Shown: positions 25,197-34,203, numbered from the stretch's first letter. The stretch: 36,081 bases of DNA from Catenovulum sp. 2E275 (GCF_025515275.1 NZ_JAOPFU010000041.1:1-36081), one strand, 5' to 3'. Program-made: numbers and translations. The notes: generated from the sequence alone by a model not told the origin.

Positions 25197-25327
25197 GGTT
25201 AAACTTCCTTTTATAGAGTTTTTAATGTATTGAGTTTATTTGTTTTTTTATATTTAATCAGAAATCGGTTAGTGTTGTTTTAAGCTATTTCAGTATAAAA
25301 TTGAGTATAGCGTAAAGATTTGGTTAG

Positions 25328-25356
25328 TTCGTAGTTAAAAAAAATTCGGTTATAAT
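25328..25356 (+). promoter_or_regulatory. Putative sigma-70 promoter for uxaA
   Basis: TATAAT at 25351-25356 with a weak TTCGTA at -35, 17 bases apart, about 43 bases before the uxaA ATG. Confidence 0.4.
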
Positions 25357-25398
25357 CTGGTTAAAGTTATTTTTGCAATTTAAGGCTAAATTCCGTTT

Positions 25399-26889
25399 AT
25401 GAAACAAGTTATCCGCTTACATCAACAAGATAATGTTGCTATTGCCCTAACGCAGTTAAAGCAAGCACAAACTTATTTATTTGACGGTATAAAAATCACC
25501 CCAAATGTGGATATTGAAAAAGGCCATAAAATAGCGCTGACTAACCTGCAAGTGGGCGATGATATTATAAAATATGGCGCACCGATTGGTCATGCTACAC
25601 AAGCAATCAATGCTGGAGACTGGGTGCATGTTGATAATGTAAAAACCAACTTGCATGATGAATTGGAATATCAATTTTTACCGCAAAATAATACGGCAAG
25701 TTTAGTGGCAGACGACTCTCCACAAGTTCAAATTTTTCGTCGAGCCAATGGTGACATTGGGATCCGTAATGAGCTGTGGATTGTGCCAACGGTTGGTTGT
25801 GTTAATGGCATGGCTAATCAAATGGTGAAAACTTTTTTACGGAAACATCCTGATTTAGAAATTGATGGCATTCATGTTTTTACTCACCAATTTGGTTGTT
25901 CTCAACTGGGTGATGATTTAGAAACAACCAAAGTTTTACTACAAAATATGGCACGTCACCCTAATGCTGGTGGTGTTTTAGTATTAGGTTTGGGTTGTGA
26001 AAATAATCAAATATCAGCGTTTGCCCGAGGACTCGGTGAATATGATCAAAACCGGATTAAATTTTTAGTTAGCCAGCAGGTTGAAGATGAAGTTGAAGCC
26101 GGACTTGAATTGCTTGAGCAAATTTATCAAATCATGAAAGCGGATAAACGTGAAGCAGGCAGACTATCGGAAGTTAAATTTGGTTTAGAGTGCGGCGGAA
26201 GCGATGGTTTATCTGGGATTACTGCTAATCCACTACTCGGTCAATTTTCTGATTATTTAATTGCCCGCGGTGGCACTACGGTTTTAACCGAAGTTCCTGA
26301 GATGTTTGGTGCAGAAACTATCTTAATGTCGCGTTGTAAAAATGAGCAGACGTTTGATGACTTAGTGGAAATGGTCAATGGCTTTAAGCGGTATTATAAA
26401 AATCATAATCAGCCGGTTTATGAAAACCCATCACCGGGCAATAAAAGTGGTGGCATTACTACTTTGGAAGATAAATCTTTAGGTTGTACCCAAAAGGCAG
26501 GGTTAAGTCCGGTGCAAGCGGTATTGGATTATGGTGACAGGTTATCGACCCCTGGACTTAACTTATTAAACGCGCCGGGTAATGACGCTATTGCAACCAG
26601 TGCTTTGGCATCAAGTGGTTGTAATATGGTGTTATTTACCACTGGGCGAGGAACCCCTTATGGTGGATTTGTACCAACCCTTAAAATTGCCACTAATACC
26701 GAGCTTGCTAATAAAAAACCACACTGGATTGATTTTAATGCTGGCAAGTTAGTGGAAGATACTTCAATGCCTGAGTTATTAGATCAATTTATTGAATTGT
26801 TAGTTAAAGCTTGCAGCGGTGAGCCAGTTAAAAATGAAATCAATGAATTTCGCGAAGTGGCTATTTGGAAAAAAGGTGTCACCTTGTAG
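25399..26889 (+). CDS. uxaA: Altronate dehydratase
   Basis: A 496-residue iron-dependent enzyme that converts D-altronate to 2-keto-3-deoxy-D-gluconate in galacturonate catabolism (E. coli UxaA is 495). The N-terminal SAF-like domain (about 1-95) precedes the catalytic part, with conserved cysteine blocks HQFGCSQLGDD, LGLGCENNQ, ECGGSDGLSGITANP and LGCTQKAG. It stands alone, without uxaB, uxaC, a KDG kinase or a transporter nearby, so the other steps must be encoded elsewhere. The ribosome site is weak (AAGG 15 bases upstream). A related UxaA/GarD-family activity cannot be excluded. Confidence 0.9.
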   Translation: MKQVIRLHQQDNVAIALTQLKQAQTYLFDGIKITPNVDIEKGHKIALTNLQVGDDIIKYGAPIGHATQAINAGDWVHVDNVKTNLHDELEYQFLPQNNTASLVADDSPQVQIFRRANGDIGIRNELWIVPTVGCVNGMANQMVKTFLRKHPDLEIDGIHVFTHQFGCSQLGDDLETTKVLLQNMARHPNAGGVLVLGLGCENNQISAFARGLGEYDQNRIKFLVSQQVEDEVEAGLELLEQIYQIMKADKREAGRLSEVKFGLECGGSDGLSGITANPLLGQFSDYLIARGGTTVLTEVPEMFGAETILMSRCKNEQTFDDLVEMVNGFKRYYKNHNQPVYENPSPGNKSGGITTLEDKSLGCTQKAGLSPVQAVLDYGDRLSTPGLNLLNAPGNDAIATSALASSGCNMVLFTTGRGTPYGGFVPTLKIATNTELANKKPHWIDFNAGKLVEDTSMPELLDQFIELLVKACSGEPVKNEINEFREVAIWKKGVTL

Positions 26890-26970
26890 GCAGATTAAAA
26901 GTCTTAAACTGGCTTTGAGCATTAATTTTCTAGGCTAAATAGTTTCATCATTGATTTTAAAAGGCTATGT

Positions 26971-26991
26971 GGAGCCAGCTAAGCAGGCTCC
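26971..26991 (+). terminator. Weak hairpin after uxaA
   Basis: GGAGCC and GGCTCC pair over 6 bp (with an inner GC/GC pair) and are followed by TTGT. It is a poor terminator by T content, 82 bases after the uxaA stop. Confidence 0.35.
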
Positions 26992-27140
26992 TTGTAAATA
27001 ACCCACCACTTTCCCCCCTAAAACTACGGTTTGCTGATTATTTAAGTTAAAGCCGCTTGCTAAACTTAAATCTAAATTTGTTGCTGTCCTTGGGTTAGAT
27101 TAAAATAATCGGCAATTTCATTATTCAGGTAATTATTATT

Positions 27141-27626
27141 ATGCTTCATGTTGTTTTGCATCAGCCGGATATTCCGCAAAATACAGGTAATATCATTCGT
27201 TTATGTGCTAATAGCGGCTTTAAATTACATTTAATTGAACCACTTGGTTTTGAGTGGGACGATAAAAGAGTTAAGCGGGCGGGGCTTGATTATCATGAGT
27301 TTGCTGATGTAAAACGCTATCCAAATTTTCAGGCTTGTGTGGATGAGATTAAACCTAAAAATATATATGCCTGCACAACGCATGGAACTCGTTACCATTC
27401 TGATGTGTCATATCAGGCTGGCGACATGCTATTGTTTGGATCTGAAACTCGGGGGCTACCGGTTGAGATCCGCGAGGGTATGATCACGCCTGAGAACCGA
27501 GTGTTACTCCCTATGATGCCGGACAGCCGCAGTTTAAATTTATCTAACTCTGTGGCTATTTTTGTATACGAGGCTTGGCGTCAGCTTGGGTTTGAGCATG
27601 CAAAACCGGCTAATCCGGTAAAGTAA
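27141..27626 (+). CDS. trmL: tRNA (cytidine/uridine-34 2'-O)-methyltransferase TrmL
   Basis: A 161-residue SPOUT-class methyltransferase that methylates the ribose of the wobble base in tRNA-Leu isoacceptors using S-adenosylmethionine. Characteristic blocks are [21 protein letters not shown] at the N-terminus, FGSETRGLP and [19 protein letters not shown] in the trefoil-knot cofactor site. Length is typical (E. coli 157). It is monocistronic by context. Confidence 0.96.
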   Translation: MLHVVLHQPDIPQNTGNIIRLCANSGFKLHLIEPLGFEWDDKRVKRAGLDYHEFADVKRYPNFQACVDEIKPKNIYACTTHGTRYHSDVSYQAGDMLLFGSETRGLPVEIREGMITPENRVLLPMMPDSRSLNLSNSVAIFVYEAWRQLGFEHAKPANPVK

Positions 27627-27639
27627 TTGGATTAGCAAA

Positions 27640-27716
27640 AACCTCTTACTAGAAAATTGAAGAAGATAAAGCCAATAATTTAAAGGCCATCGCTAACTTT
27701 TATCTAGTGTGAGGTT
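27640..27716. repeat. Copy B of the ~80-bp dispersed repeat
   Basis: The ends are AACCTCTTACTAGA (27640-27653) and TCTAGTGTGAGGTT (27703-27716), an inverted repeat with 12 of 14 matches. The interior aligns with 52-132 in the same orientation. In one frame it still reads KANNLKAIANF, comparable with KTNKLKALANF in copy A, but it is broken by stops and indels. It separates trmL from the next gene. Confidence 0.55.
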
Positions 27717-27753
27717 AAATAAGACGAATGGACATTTCCAAAAGGATATTCAA

Positions 27754-28395
27754 TTGAATAAAAATAAGTTTTCCCCTGCTGTTTATGCTTGCGCTGTTGG
27801 CTTGAGCTTTTTTGCTACGTTTGCAAATGCCAATATTCTAATTGGCCAATCTAGCAAACAAATGCGTTCACAAACCCCTCAAAGTGCGTGGCTTAATCAA
27901 CCGGCACAGCTTAACTGGGTTGCTAGTATTTCTGCTCAGGCGGCTGAAAGTGCCACTTTTTATGATTTGAGTTTAGCCGTTCCTTTATTTAGCGATTTTA
28001 ATCAAATTAATGATTTAAACCTGCTGTTTATTAATCGTTTGGTATATGGGCAAACAGATGAGCCATTTCAATATTGGGATGGCTCTGAATACGATGATTA
28101 TTTTGCATTTGAAACCGCAGTTAGAATGAATATACCGCTGACTAATCAGTTTCATTTGTTTGTTGAGGGTGGTATTGACTCTGGGCGTTTGATTTTTGGT
28201 GAGATATTAGATGTTGATTCATCCCATGCTCGCCGTAGTAATGGTGATTATGAAATAGATTATACCGGTGCAGTTGGGTTTGGTTATAGCCAAGTTAACT
28301 GGGGTATTAATTTAAGTTTCCGCCATAGAAGTTTGCATTTTAATCAGGATTATTCGCAAAATTTAGTTGGATTAGAACTGGCTTATGGTTTTTAA
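27754..28395 (+). CDS. Exported beta-barrel-like protein
   Basis: A 213-residue protein with a signal peptide (cleavage after ANA) and a strand-rich mature part with alternating hydrophobic residues ending in GLELAYGF, a terminal Phe typical of small outer-membrane barrels. The likely start is TTG at 27754, seven bases after AAAGGA; a frame extension to GTG 27709 would put extra residues before the signal peptide and run into the repeat. Family not recognised; short OmpW/OmpA-like barrels are comparable only in general form. Confidence 0.65.
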   Translation: MNKNKFSPAVYACAVGLSFFATFANANILIGQSSKQMRSQTPQSAWLNQPAQLNWVASISAQAAESATFYDLSLAVPLFSDFNQINDLNLLFINRLVYGQTDEPFQYWDGSEYDDYFAFETAVRMNIPLTNQFHLFVEGGIDSGRLIFGEILDVDSSHARRSNGDYEIDYTGAVGFGYSQVNWGINLSFRHRSLHFNQDYSQNLVGLELAYGF

Positions 28396-28443
28396 CGGGG
28401 TTGATTGAATTCTAATCATCCCTGTTAAAAACTACCGACAACG

Positions 28444-29445
28444 TTAAGGGTTATTTGTAATTACAATTTTCCCAAAATGTTTAGCCGATTTCTGATACAG
28501 ATAGGCGTCGTCAGCTTGTTCAAACTCAAACGTTTTACTGATGACAGGTATAATCTGGTGCTCAGTTAAAGCTTGATGAAAACGACTTTGCATCGCTTTA
28601 CTGGCAACATAAATACCAAATACTCGCAAGCTTTTAGTTAAAATTGGGAAAGGGTTAATTTTGCCTTCTATACCGGTTAAAATGCCGATTAGGCTAATAA
28701 CCCCATTCACTTTTAAGGCATTGAGCGATTTTTCTAATGTGCCTGCGCCACCCACTTCTAGTACAATGTCAACGCCAATGCCATTGGTGATAGCTAAAGC
28801 GGCTTGATCCCAATCTGGGGTTTCAACATAGTTTATTGTATGAGTCGCGCCAAGCGCTTTTGCTTGCTCTAGCTTTTCATCCGAGCTTGAGATAACAATG
28901 CTGTTTAAGCCAAATGCAGCTGCTAATTGAATGGCAAAAACCGATACACCGCCAGTTCCCTGAATTAAAACCGTTTGGCCTTTTTTAGTAGGTTGAGGGA
29001 TTTCAAACAGCGCGTGCCAAGCTGTCACTCCGGCACAGGGTAAAGTAGATGCTTGTTGATAATTTAAATACTCCGGAAATTTAATAAAGCCGTCTGCGTT
29101 CCCGGTTATTTGCTGGCTTAACATACCATCACAATTACCAGCTCCACGTGAATTACTAAACAATTTGGCATTAAGTGAGCCATCCATCCAATCTGGAAAA
29201 AACAAACCTATCACTTTATCGCCAACTTTAAAATCACTGACATTTGCTCCAACTTCAATTACTTTTCCTGAGCCATCTGAAAAGGGTACAACTGATTGTT
29301 TTGTAACTTGTCGGGTTACTAAATCTCGGTAATTAATGGATGCGGCTTTTAACTCAACTCTAATTTCATCGGCTGCGAGTGTTTGGGGTGTAAAATCAAC
29401 AAGTTCAATTGCATCTTGTCTTGGTTTAATTTGGTATTGTTTCAT
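28444..29445 (-). CDS. Medium-chain dehydrogenase/reductase (Zn-independent type)
   Basis: A 333-residue NAD(P)-dependent oxidoreductase of the medium-chain superfamily. The N-terminal GroES-like domain (INYRDLV, then VPFSDGSGKV) lacks the usual catalytic Cys/His zinc ligands, as in quinone-oxidoreductase-like members. The Rossmann glycine motif QGTGGVS is near 162-168. It is the second gene after a related reductase with a 12-base gap and AGGAG site, so they form an operon facing a LysR gene. The substrate is unknown; quinones, enals or alcohols are possibilities for the family. Confidence 0.85.
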   Translation of the reverse strand: MKQYQIKPRQDAIELVDFTPQTLAADEIRVELKAASINYRDLVTRQVTKQSVVPFSDGSGKVIEVGANVSDFKVGDKVIGLFFPDWMDGSLNAKLFSNSRGAGNCDGMLSQQITGNADGFIKFPEYLNYQQASTLPCAGVTAWHALFEIPQPTKKGQTVLIQGTGGVSVFAIQLAAAFGLNSIVISSSDEKLEQAKALGATHTINYVETPDWDQAALAITNGIGVDIVLEVGGAGTLEKSLNALKVNGVISLIGILTGIEGKINPFPILTKSLRVFGIYVASKAMQSRFHQALTEHQIIPVISKTFEFEQADDAYLYQKSAKHFGKIVITNNP

Positions 29446-29457
29446 TTTTTAACTCCT

Positions 29458-30495
29458 CTAAAAGCCTTCCAGTACTATTTTTCCAATAGTATGACCGTTT
29501 TCTAAAATAGCGTGTGCTTGAATCAAATTTTTTGCATTAATTTTCCCTAAGTTTTGCCCAAGCGTTGTTTTAATTTTGTTTTGATCAATTAACTCTGCAA
29601 CCTGATTTAATAAATAATTTTGCTCAATCATATCCTCAGTTTGAAACATAGATCGGGTAAACATAAATTCCCAGTGAAGTGAAATACTTTTAGGTTTTAA
29701 TTTTTTTACATCAAGCGACTCAGGATCGTCAATTAAGGCAAGTTTGCCAAATGGGACAAGCAGCTCTACAAAGTCATCTAATAATGCTTGAGTGCCGTTT
29801 AAACTCGCAATATGAGTAATGTTACCAAGGTTTAACTGCGAAACCTGGGGGGCAAGCGGTTTGGTGTGATCAATTATATAATCCGCACCCAGCTCTGCAA
29901 CCCACTGGCGAGATGCTTCTCTTGAAGCTGTGGCAATAATTGTTGCATGAGTTAATTGTTTAGCAAGTTGAATAAATATAGAGCCGACACCACCTGCCGC
30001 ACCGGTAACTAAAATGATTTCTTTTGAGTCTATATTTTGCGTTTTGGTATTAATTTTTAAATGTTTAAACAATAATTCCCAAGCGGTAATGCTGGTTAGT
30101 GGTAGGGCGGCAGCTTGCGCATTAGATAAACTTTTAGGTTTATAACCTACAATGCGCTCATCAACTAACTGATACTCTGCATTGCTGCCTTGTCGAGTTA
30201 AATCTCCTGCATAATAAACAAAATCTCCCAGTTGAAAATTTTTCACTGAGTCACCGGTTGCAACAACCTCGCCAACGGCGTCCCAGCCTAATACCTTATA
30301 TTGATTTGTGTTTGTATTAAGCGAATCGTTTACACTGACATTTTGGCGAATTTTAAAATCAACCGGGTTGACGGAAATCGCAGCCACTTTAACTAATAAG
30401 TCATGCCCTGTTGCAACAGGTTGAGCTATTTCTATATCTGTGAAAGATATTGAATCATTTAGTTGGTGTGCTTGTTGGTAGCCGATTGCTTTCAT
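29458..30495 (-). CDS. Medium-chain alcohol dehydrogenase/quinone reductase family protein
   Basis: A 345-residue oxidoreductase of the zinc-type alcohol dehydrogenase-like family (TIGR02817 type). Blocks are SVNPVDFKIR, VLGWDAVGEVV, ALPLTSITAWELLF and the cofactor loop GAAGGVG at 165-171. First gene of the two-gene operon, with AGGAG eight bases before the ATG. It shares a short divergent promoter region with the LysR gene at 30599, which probably regulates it. Likely NADPH-dependent; substrate not known. Confidence 0.87.
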   Translation of the reverse strand: MKAIGYQQAHQLNDSISFTDIEIAQPVATGHDLLVKVAAISVNPVDFKIRQNVSVNDSLNTNTNQYKVLGWDAVGEVVATGDSVKNFQLGDFVYYAGDLTRQGSNAEYQLVDERIVGYKPKSLSNAQAAALPLTSITAWELLFKHLKINTKTQNIDSKEIILVTGAAGGVGSIFIQLAKQLTHATIIATASREASRQWVAELGADYIIDHTKPLAPQVSQLNLGNITHIASLNGTQALLDDFVELLVPFGKLALIDDPESLDVKKLKPKSISLHWEFMFTRSMFQTEDMIEQNYLLNQVAELIDQNKIKTTLGQNLGKINAKNLIQAHAILENGHTIGKIVLEGF

Positions 30496-30514
30496 TTTAT
30501 TACGCTCCTGTTTA

Positions 30515-30544
30515 ATAGTTTCAATACTATAAAGCTTGCTTTAT
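30515..30544. promoter_or_regulatory. Two adjacent operator-like dyads
   Basis: ATAGT-N6-ACTAT (30515-30530) is directly followed by the perfect dyad ATAAAGC-TT-GCTTTAT (30529-30544). Both are in the ~100-bp gap between the reductase operon and the LysR gene. LysR-type regulators bind paired dyads of this size between divergent genes, so these are good operator candidates. Confidence 0.55.
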
Positions 30545-30598
30545 GGTTAATAAATAGGCTAATTTTTGAATTATTATCAAAAAAATATTGAGAATATT

Positions 30599-31537
30599 GT
30601 GCAAATACAGGATCTACAGGTTGTTTTAAAAGTTGCTGAATTTAAGAGTATTACTCTAGCCGCAACTAGTTTGGAGATGAGTGCCGCAACAGCTAGCGCA
30701 GCCGTTAAACGAGTAGAAAAGTCTCTTGGGATTGATTTATTTATACGCTCAACTAGGCGTTTACGTTTATCTGTAGCTGGAGAGCGCTATGTTTCTCAAT
30801 GCGGGCAAGCATTGAATTTACTTGACCTAGCAAAGCAAAATATTCAAACAGATGCAGAAAGCATTGAAGGTGAAATTAGGCTATCGTTATCGTCTGATTT
30901 AGGTCGCAATTTAGTATTACCTTGGTTAGATGAGTTTATTGAGCTGTATCCTAAAATTAGCCTTAAAGTAAATATTAGTGATAGTAATGTTGATTTTTAT
31001 AGGGATTCTATCGATTTAGCGCTTCGATATGGCTTTGTACAAGATGCAGCTTTATATGGCTTTAAAATTTGTAATGTCCCAGGTGTGTTGTGTGCATCAC
31101 CAAACTATTTGGCTCATCATCAGAAACCTCTTCATCCGCAAGATCTAGTATCGCATAATGGATTGTTTTATCAATTGCATGATGTGACCCATAACATTTG
31201 GACTTTTAGAAAAAATCAGGAAGAATTTAAAATAAAAATGAGCGGTAATCGCGCTTCTAATGATGGCGATTTAGTTCGACGTTGGTGCGTTGCTGGTAAA
31301 GGTGTTGCGGTGAAATCTTACTTAGATATGTCTCAAGATCTACTAAACGGTCAAGTGGTTCCTATAATACCTGAATTTACATCCAGAATGACAGAATTAT
31401 GGCTGATTTGCCCTTCTAAGCAGACAATTACACCAGCCGTTAGATTATTAAGGGATATGTTACAACTGAAAACTAAAGCGGTATTTAAACAATTAATTGA
31501 TGCCGGGTTTATGAATCCAGACTTTAAAATTGAATAG
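30599..31537 (+). CDS. LysR-family regulator of the reductase operon
   Basis: A 312-residue LysR-type regulator: helix-turn-helix at about 1-60 (DLQVVLKVAEFKSITLAATS) and an effector-binding domain to the end, of the AaeR/YhjC-like short class. The GTG at 30599 gives the typical start MQIQDLQ with TGAG upstream; the frame extends to TTG 30566. It is divergent from two medium-chain reductases, whose expression it likely controls. It ends 14 bases inside the convergent S4-domain gene. Confidence 0.85.
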   Translation: MQIQDLQVVLKVAEFKSITLAATSLEMSAATASAAVKRVEKSLGIDLFIRSTRRLRLSVAGERYVSQCGQALNLLDLAKQNIQTDAESIEGEIRLSLSSDLGRNLVLPWLDEFIELYPKISLKVNISDSNVDFYRDSIDLALRYGFVQDAALYGFKICNVPGVLCASPNYLAHHQKPLHPQDLVSHNGLFYQLHDVTHNIWTFRKNQEEFKIKMSGNRASNDGDLVRRWCVAGKGVAVKSYLDMSQDLLNGQVVPIIPEFTSRMTELWLICPSKQTITPAVRLLRDMLQLKTKAVFKQLIDAGFMNPDFKIE

Positions 31538-31862
31538 GGCGGCGTTTAGGTTTTTTAGCCGTTTGAGTGGTAGGTTCTGCCGGTTCAATTTGACGAAGTT
31601 GTTTTATCCGTTCTACTTCCGCTAAATCATCAGCCGTTAATTCAGTATCGGGCGCTAGTTCAACCTGAAAAGATTCGCCATTAAACTCAATTATATCGCC
31701 AGCTAAGATTTTTTTTCTTTTTTGAGTTTCGGTACGGCCATTTAATTTGACTAAACCGTCAGCAATCACCATTTTGGCTTCACCGCCACCGTATACCAGC
31801 GCTTCTAATTTTAATAATTTATATAATTCAATAGGTTGCTGCTTAATTACAATAATATTCAT
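31524..31862 (-). CDS. S4-domain RNA-binding protein (YbcJ-like)
   Basis: A 112-residue protein with an S4 RNA-binding fold at about 12-70 (LYKLLKLEALVYGGGEAKMVIADG, shortened here: key residues are the GGGEAK turn and LVKLNG strand), followed by an acidic segment and a basic tail KKPKRRPIQF. YbcJ-type proteins are associated with ribosome or RNA metabolism. The basic tail is longer than in E. coli YbcJ (about 70 residues). It overlaps the convergent LysR gene by 14 bases. Confidence 0.85.
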   Translation of the reverse strand: MNIIVIKQQPIELYKLLKLEALVYGGGEAKMVIADGLVKLNGRTETQKRKKILAGDIIEFNGESFQVELAPDTELTADDLAEVERIKQLRQIEPAEPTTQTAKKPKRRPIQF

Positions 31863-31955
31863 ATACGGCTTTAAATTTATTAAGAAAAAAGAAAAATATT
31901 TTAAATTGCTTTGAACTTAATGCAAAGCCCTGAGTCTTATATTTTACTTAGGTTG

Positions 31956-31974
31956 CTTAAAGTGAAGCTTTAAG
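31956..31974 (+). repeat. Perfect 7-bp hairpin upstream of small-RNA unit 1
   Basis: CTTAAAG and CTTTAAG pair around TGAAG. It is directly upstream of the small-RNA-like unit at 31981 and could be an operator or the RNA's own 5' stem. Confidence 0.5.
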
Positions 31975-31980
31975 TAGTTT

Positions 31981-32059
31981 AGGTAAGTGTGTTAAATGTT
32001 ATCCTTGTTGTATCTCCCTTGTGCCGCTGTTTGAAATTTTCATTCAGCGGTTTTTTTTT
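31981..32059 (+). ncRNA. Putative small RNA, unit 1
   Basis: A ~79-base unit in the 339-base gap 31863-32201, which holds no gene. It contains GTGTGTTAA, the C-rich 15-mer TTGTTGTATCTCCCT (32005-32019) and an intrinsic terminator: CCGCTG/CAGCGG (32024-32050) with an inner TGAAA/TTTCA stem and nine T. No plus-strand gene ends nearby (the preceding plus gene ends at 31537, and the S4 gene reads away), so the terminator implies its own transcript. A homologous unit lies at 34204-34281. No convincing -10/-35 was identified. The C-rich motif could pair with ribosome sites. The rest of the gap (31863-31955, 32060-32190) shows nothing clear. Confidence 0.55.
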
Positions 32060-32201
32060 GCCCATTTATTATATTCCTATTTACCTCCGCAACTAAGCTG
32101 TTAATTTAAAATAAATTTTTGACTGTTAAAAACTGCTGGGCTTTTTGCATTTTTTATCGTTAAAATAAAATAAACCACTGAATTATAATAAGGATTAGTT
32201 T

Positions 32202-34172
32202 ATGGCTTATGATTTTGGTGCCAATACCTTAGGCATTAAAAACCCTTTTAAAACCGAGGGCTTGATAAAAACCATCGCTGGTTTGGCAATTTGTATTATG
32301 GGGATATTCCCACTGCTCGACGTGGCGGAAGCTTTACAGGTTGATATGGTTAAAGCTTGGCTAAATGCTGCGTTGGGTTTAATTTTATTAACTTGGGGTT
32401 TTAGACATTTAGGCATTGGTTTATTCCAGCTATTTAAATATTTTGTTGGTCGTTCCGTGCCAACGTCTCTGGCTTATAATTTTAATCCAAGCGAAAAAGA
32501 AAACGCTCAAGCTGAAAAAAACTCAACCGCTTATGATAACGAAGAGCTAGAGTCGATGTTAATGGGCCGCAAAAACACCACATTTGTTGAGCCAATTGGT
32601 TGGGTTTCAAGATTAATCCATTCGGTGTTACCTAAACTCGTATTTTTGCCTTATCCAATGCGAAATTTTGTGCAAGAGCTCGGTGGATTAGTTTTATCCT
32701 CATTTACTGCGTTAATTGCTTTTGCCATTGCCTATTTTATTTCTTTATCTGGTTTGGTTGGGCAAAGTGGCCAATATATAGTGCCCATTTTATCTTTATT
32801 ATTATTAATTTATTTAACGGTCTTGTGGCGCTCAACGGCAAACTCGTTAACTAATTATAAAAACCGAAGCTTACATGCCAAAGGGGCAGCTAGTTTAGCT
32901 AAATTAATTACGATTGCGATTTTAGTACCGGTGGCGATTGGTTATCTATTTAGTCAAATTGATCCGCGTAACTTACAGGATATTACCGCTTTATTTGATG
33001 GTGCGGCTGCTTTTAGCGCCTGGTTTAACCTGATTTTGTTTTTATTATTAAGTGGTGGGGTTATTGGGATCTCAGCTATTTTATTAAAAGAAAGATTTAA
33101 ATTAGTCACTCCAGTTACTGAAGTCTCTGAGTATCGTGAAAACTTACAAGAGTCGGTTCACCCTAACGAAATTTTTATCAATATTGAAAATATTGTATTG
33201 GCAAACCGCCGTTATAAAGAAATACCGAATCGGGTTTATCAAGATTTTGACCCTAAATTACAGGAACAAAGTCAGGGTAAAGGCAGCTTTAAAGGTAAGT
33301 TATTAATTGAAACTCAACCAGAATTAGCTGACATTAATTACTCAAAAAGTTTTAAAACAACTCGTTTACTGGCCAGCATTGCAGCGCAGGTTTTAGTGGT
33401 GATCGCCGCTTTATTGGTGATTAGATTATTTGGCACAGGTTATGATTTATATGCATCTGCCCAAGAGTTATTGCCTAAACTGGAATATGCGAATGATGAA
33501 ACTGTCGGTACCATTTTTTATCAGCTAAGTGATTTGCTTGCTTCATTTTTAGTGACTTTATTTAGCTGGCAGGCTGTTTCGGCGGCCGGTAAAATTTTGG
33601 CTAATGGGAGTCGCTTATTTTGGGCAGAAATCCACTTTAGTAGTTTGTTAATGTGGATGAAAACCGAAGGGACTTACACCGAAAGTAAAATCTCGACCGG
33701 TATGTCGATTCACGACTCGACCCGCTCTGAAAACGTTGTGGTGCGTAGTTCAATTACACCGTGGATTTTAAGCAGCCGGATTAGAACCAGTACCTTTGCA
33801 ACTTCCGGTACTCAAAACCTTGAAATGCCTCGTTATATTTTAGAGCTAACTAAAAATAGCGGAGAGCTAAATACCATTATTGATGAAATTAAGGGTTTCT
33901 TGAAAAACCGTGAAGCGATTGCCTCGATTCAAAATGAGGGTGATTTAAAAAATGCAGAAACTATTTATCAGGTTAATCAGCAATCCCGTGTCCAGTTTAA
34001 TGAAGTGAATCCGGCGCAACAGGAAAAATTAACCGAAGAAGCCGCAGGCTATTTACGTCAGCAGGAAGCGCTTGAGCAAAACGAAAGCAGAGCAAATAAC
34101 CAAGCTGATAATAGCAATAATTCAAATGAAGAAAAAAGTGGAGAAAAAAACAGAGAAAATAAATCAAATTAA
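32202..34172 (+). CDS. Large polytopic membrane protein, unknown
   Basis: A 656-residue inner-membrane protein not recognised. About eight transmembrane segments occur near 20-44, 50-75, 162-190, 196-213, 236-254, 275-299, 394-416 and 446-470; a cytoplasmic loop of about 90 residues (300-390) separates the last two groups. The last ~180 residues are soluble, with a conserved-looking block (TYTESKISTGMSIHDSTRSE) and a charged, Asn/Glu/Ser-rich tail from about 600. AAGGA lies seven bases before the ATG. It is bracketed by two homologous small-RNA-like units, which is the only contextual clue. Confidence 0.75.
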   Translation: MAYDFGANTLGIKNPFKTEGLIKTIAGLAICIMGIFPLLDVAEALQVDMVKAWLNAALGLILLTWGFRHLGIGLFQLFKYFVGRSVPTSLAYNFNPSEKENAQAEKNSTAYDNEELESMLMGRKNTTFVEPIGWVSRLIHSVLPKLVFLPYPMRNFVQELGGLVLSSFTALIAFAIAYFISLSGLVGQSGQYIVPILSLLLLIYLTVLWRSTANSLTNYKNRSLHAKGAASLAKLITIAILVPVAIGYLFSQIDPRNLQDITALFDGAAAFSAWFNLILFLLLSGGVIGISAILLKERFKLVTPVTEVSEYRENLQESVHPNEIFINIENIVLANRRYKEIPNRVYQDFDPKLQEQSQGKGSFKGKLLIETQPELADINYSKSFKTTRLLASIAAQVLVVIAALLVIRLFGTGYDLYASAQELLPKLEYANDETVGTIFYQLSDLLASFLVTLFSWQAVSAAGKILANGSRLFWAEIHFSSLLMWMKTEGTYTESKISTGMSIHDSTRSENVVVRSSITPWILSSRIRTSTFATSGTQNLEMPRYILELTKNSGELNTIIDEIKGFLKNREAIASIQNEGDLKNAETIYQVNQQSRVQFNEVNPAQQEKLTEEAAGYLRQQEALEQNESRANNQADNSNNSNEEKSGEKNRENKSN

Positions 34173-34203
34173 TTTGAACTTATTTATTTAACCCCAGTCT
34201 ATT

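Noticed and set aside
25197-25398. ECF-type promoter for the rhombotarget lipoprotein
   Set aside because: A GGAATTT occurs on the minus strand, but no CGTTA follows at 15-17 bases, and it would overlap the uxaA start region.
32184-32189. TATAAT just before the large membrane-protein gene
   Set aside because: It is 13 bases from the ATG and overlaps the ribosome-site region, so transcription from it would omit the AAGGA site.
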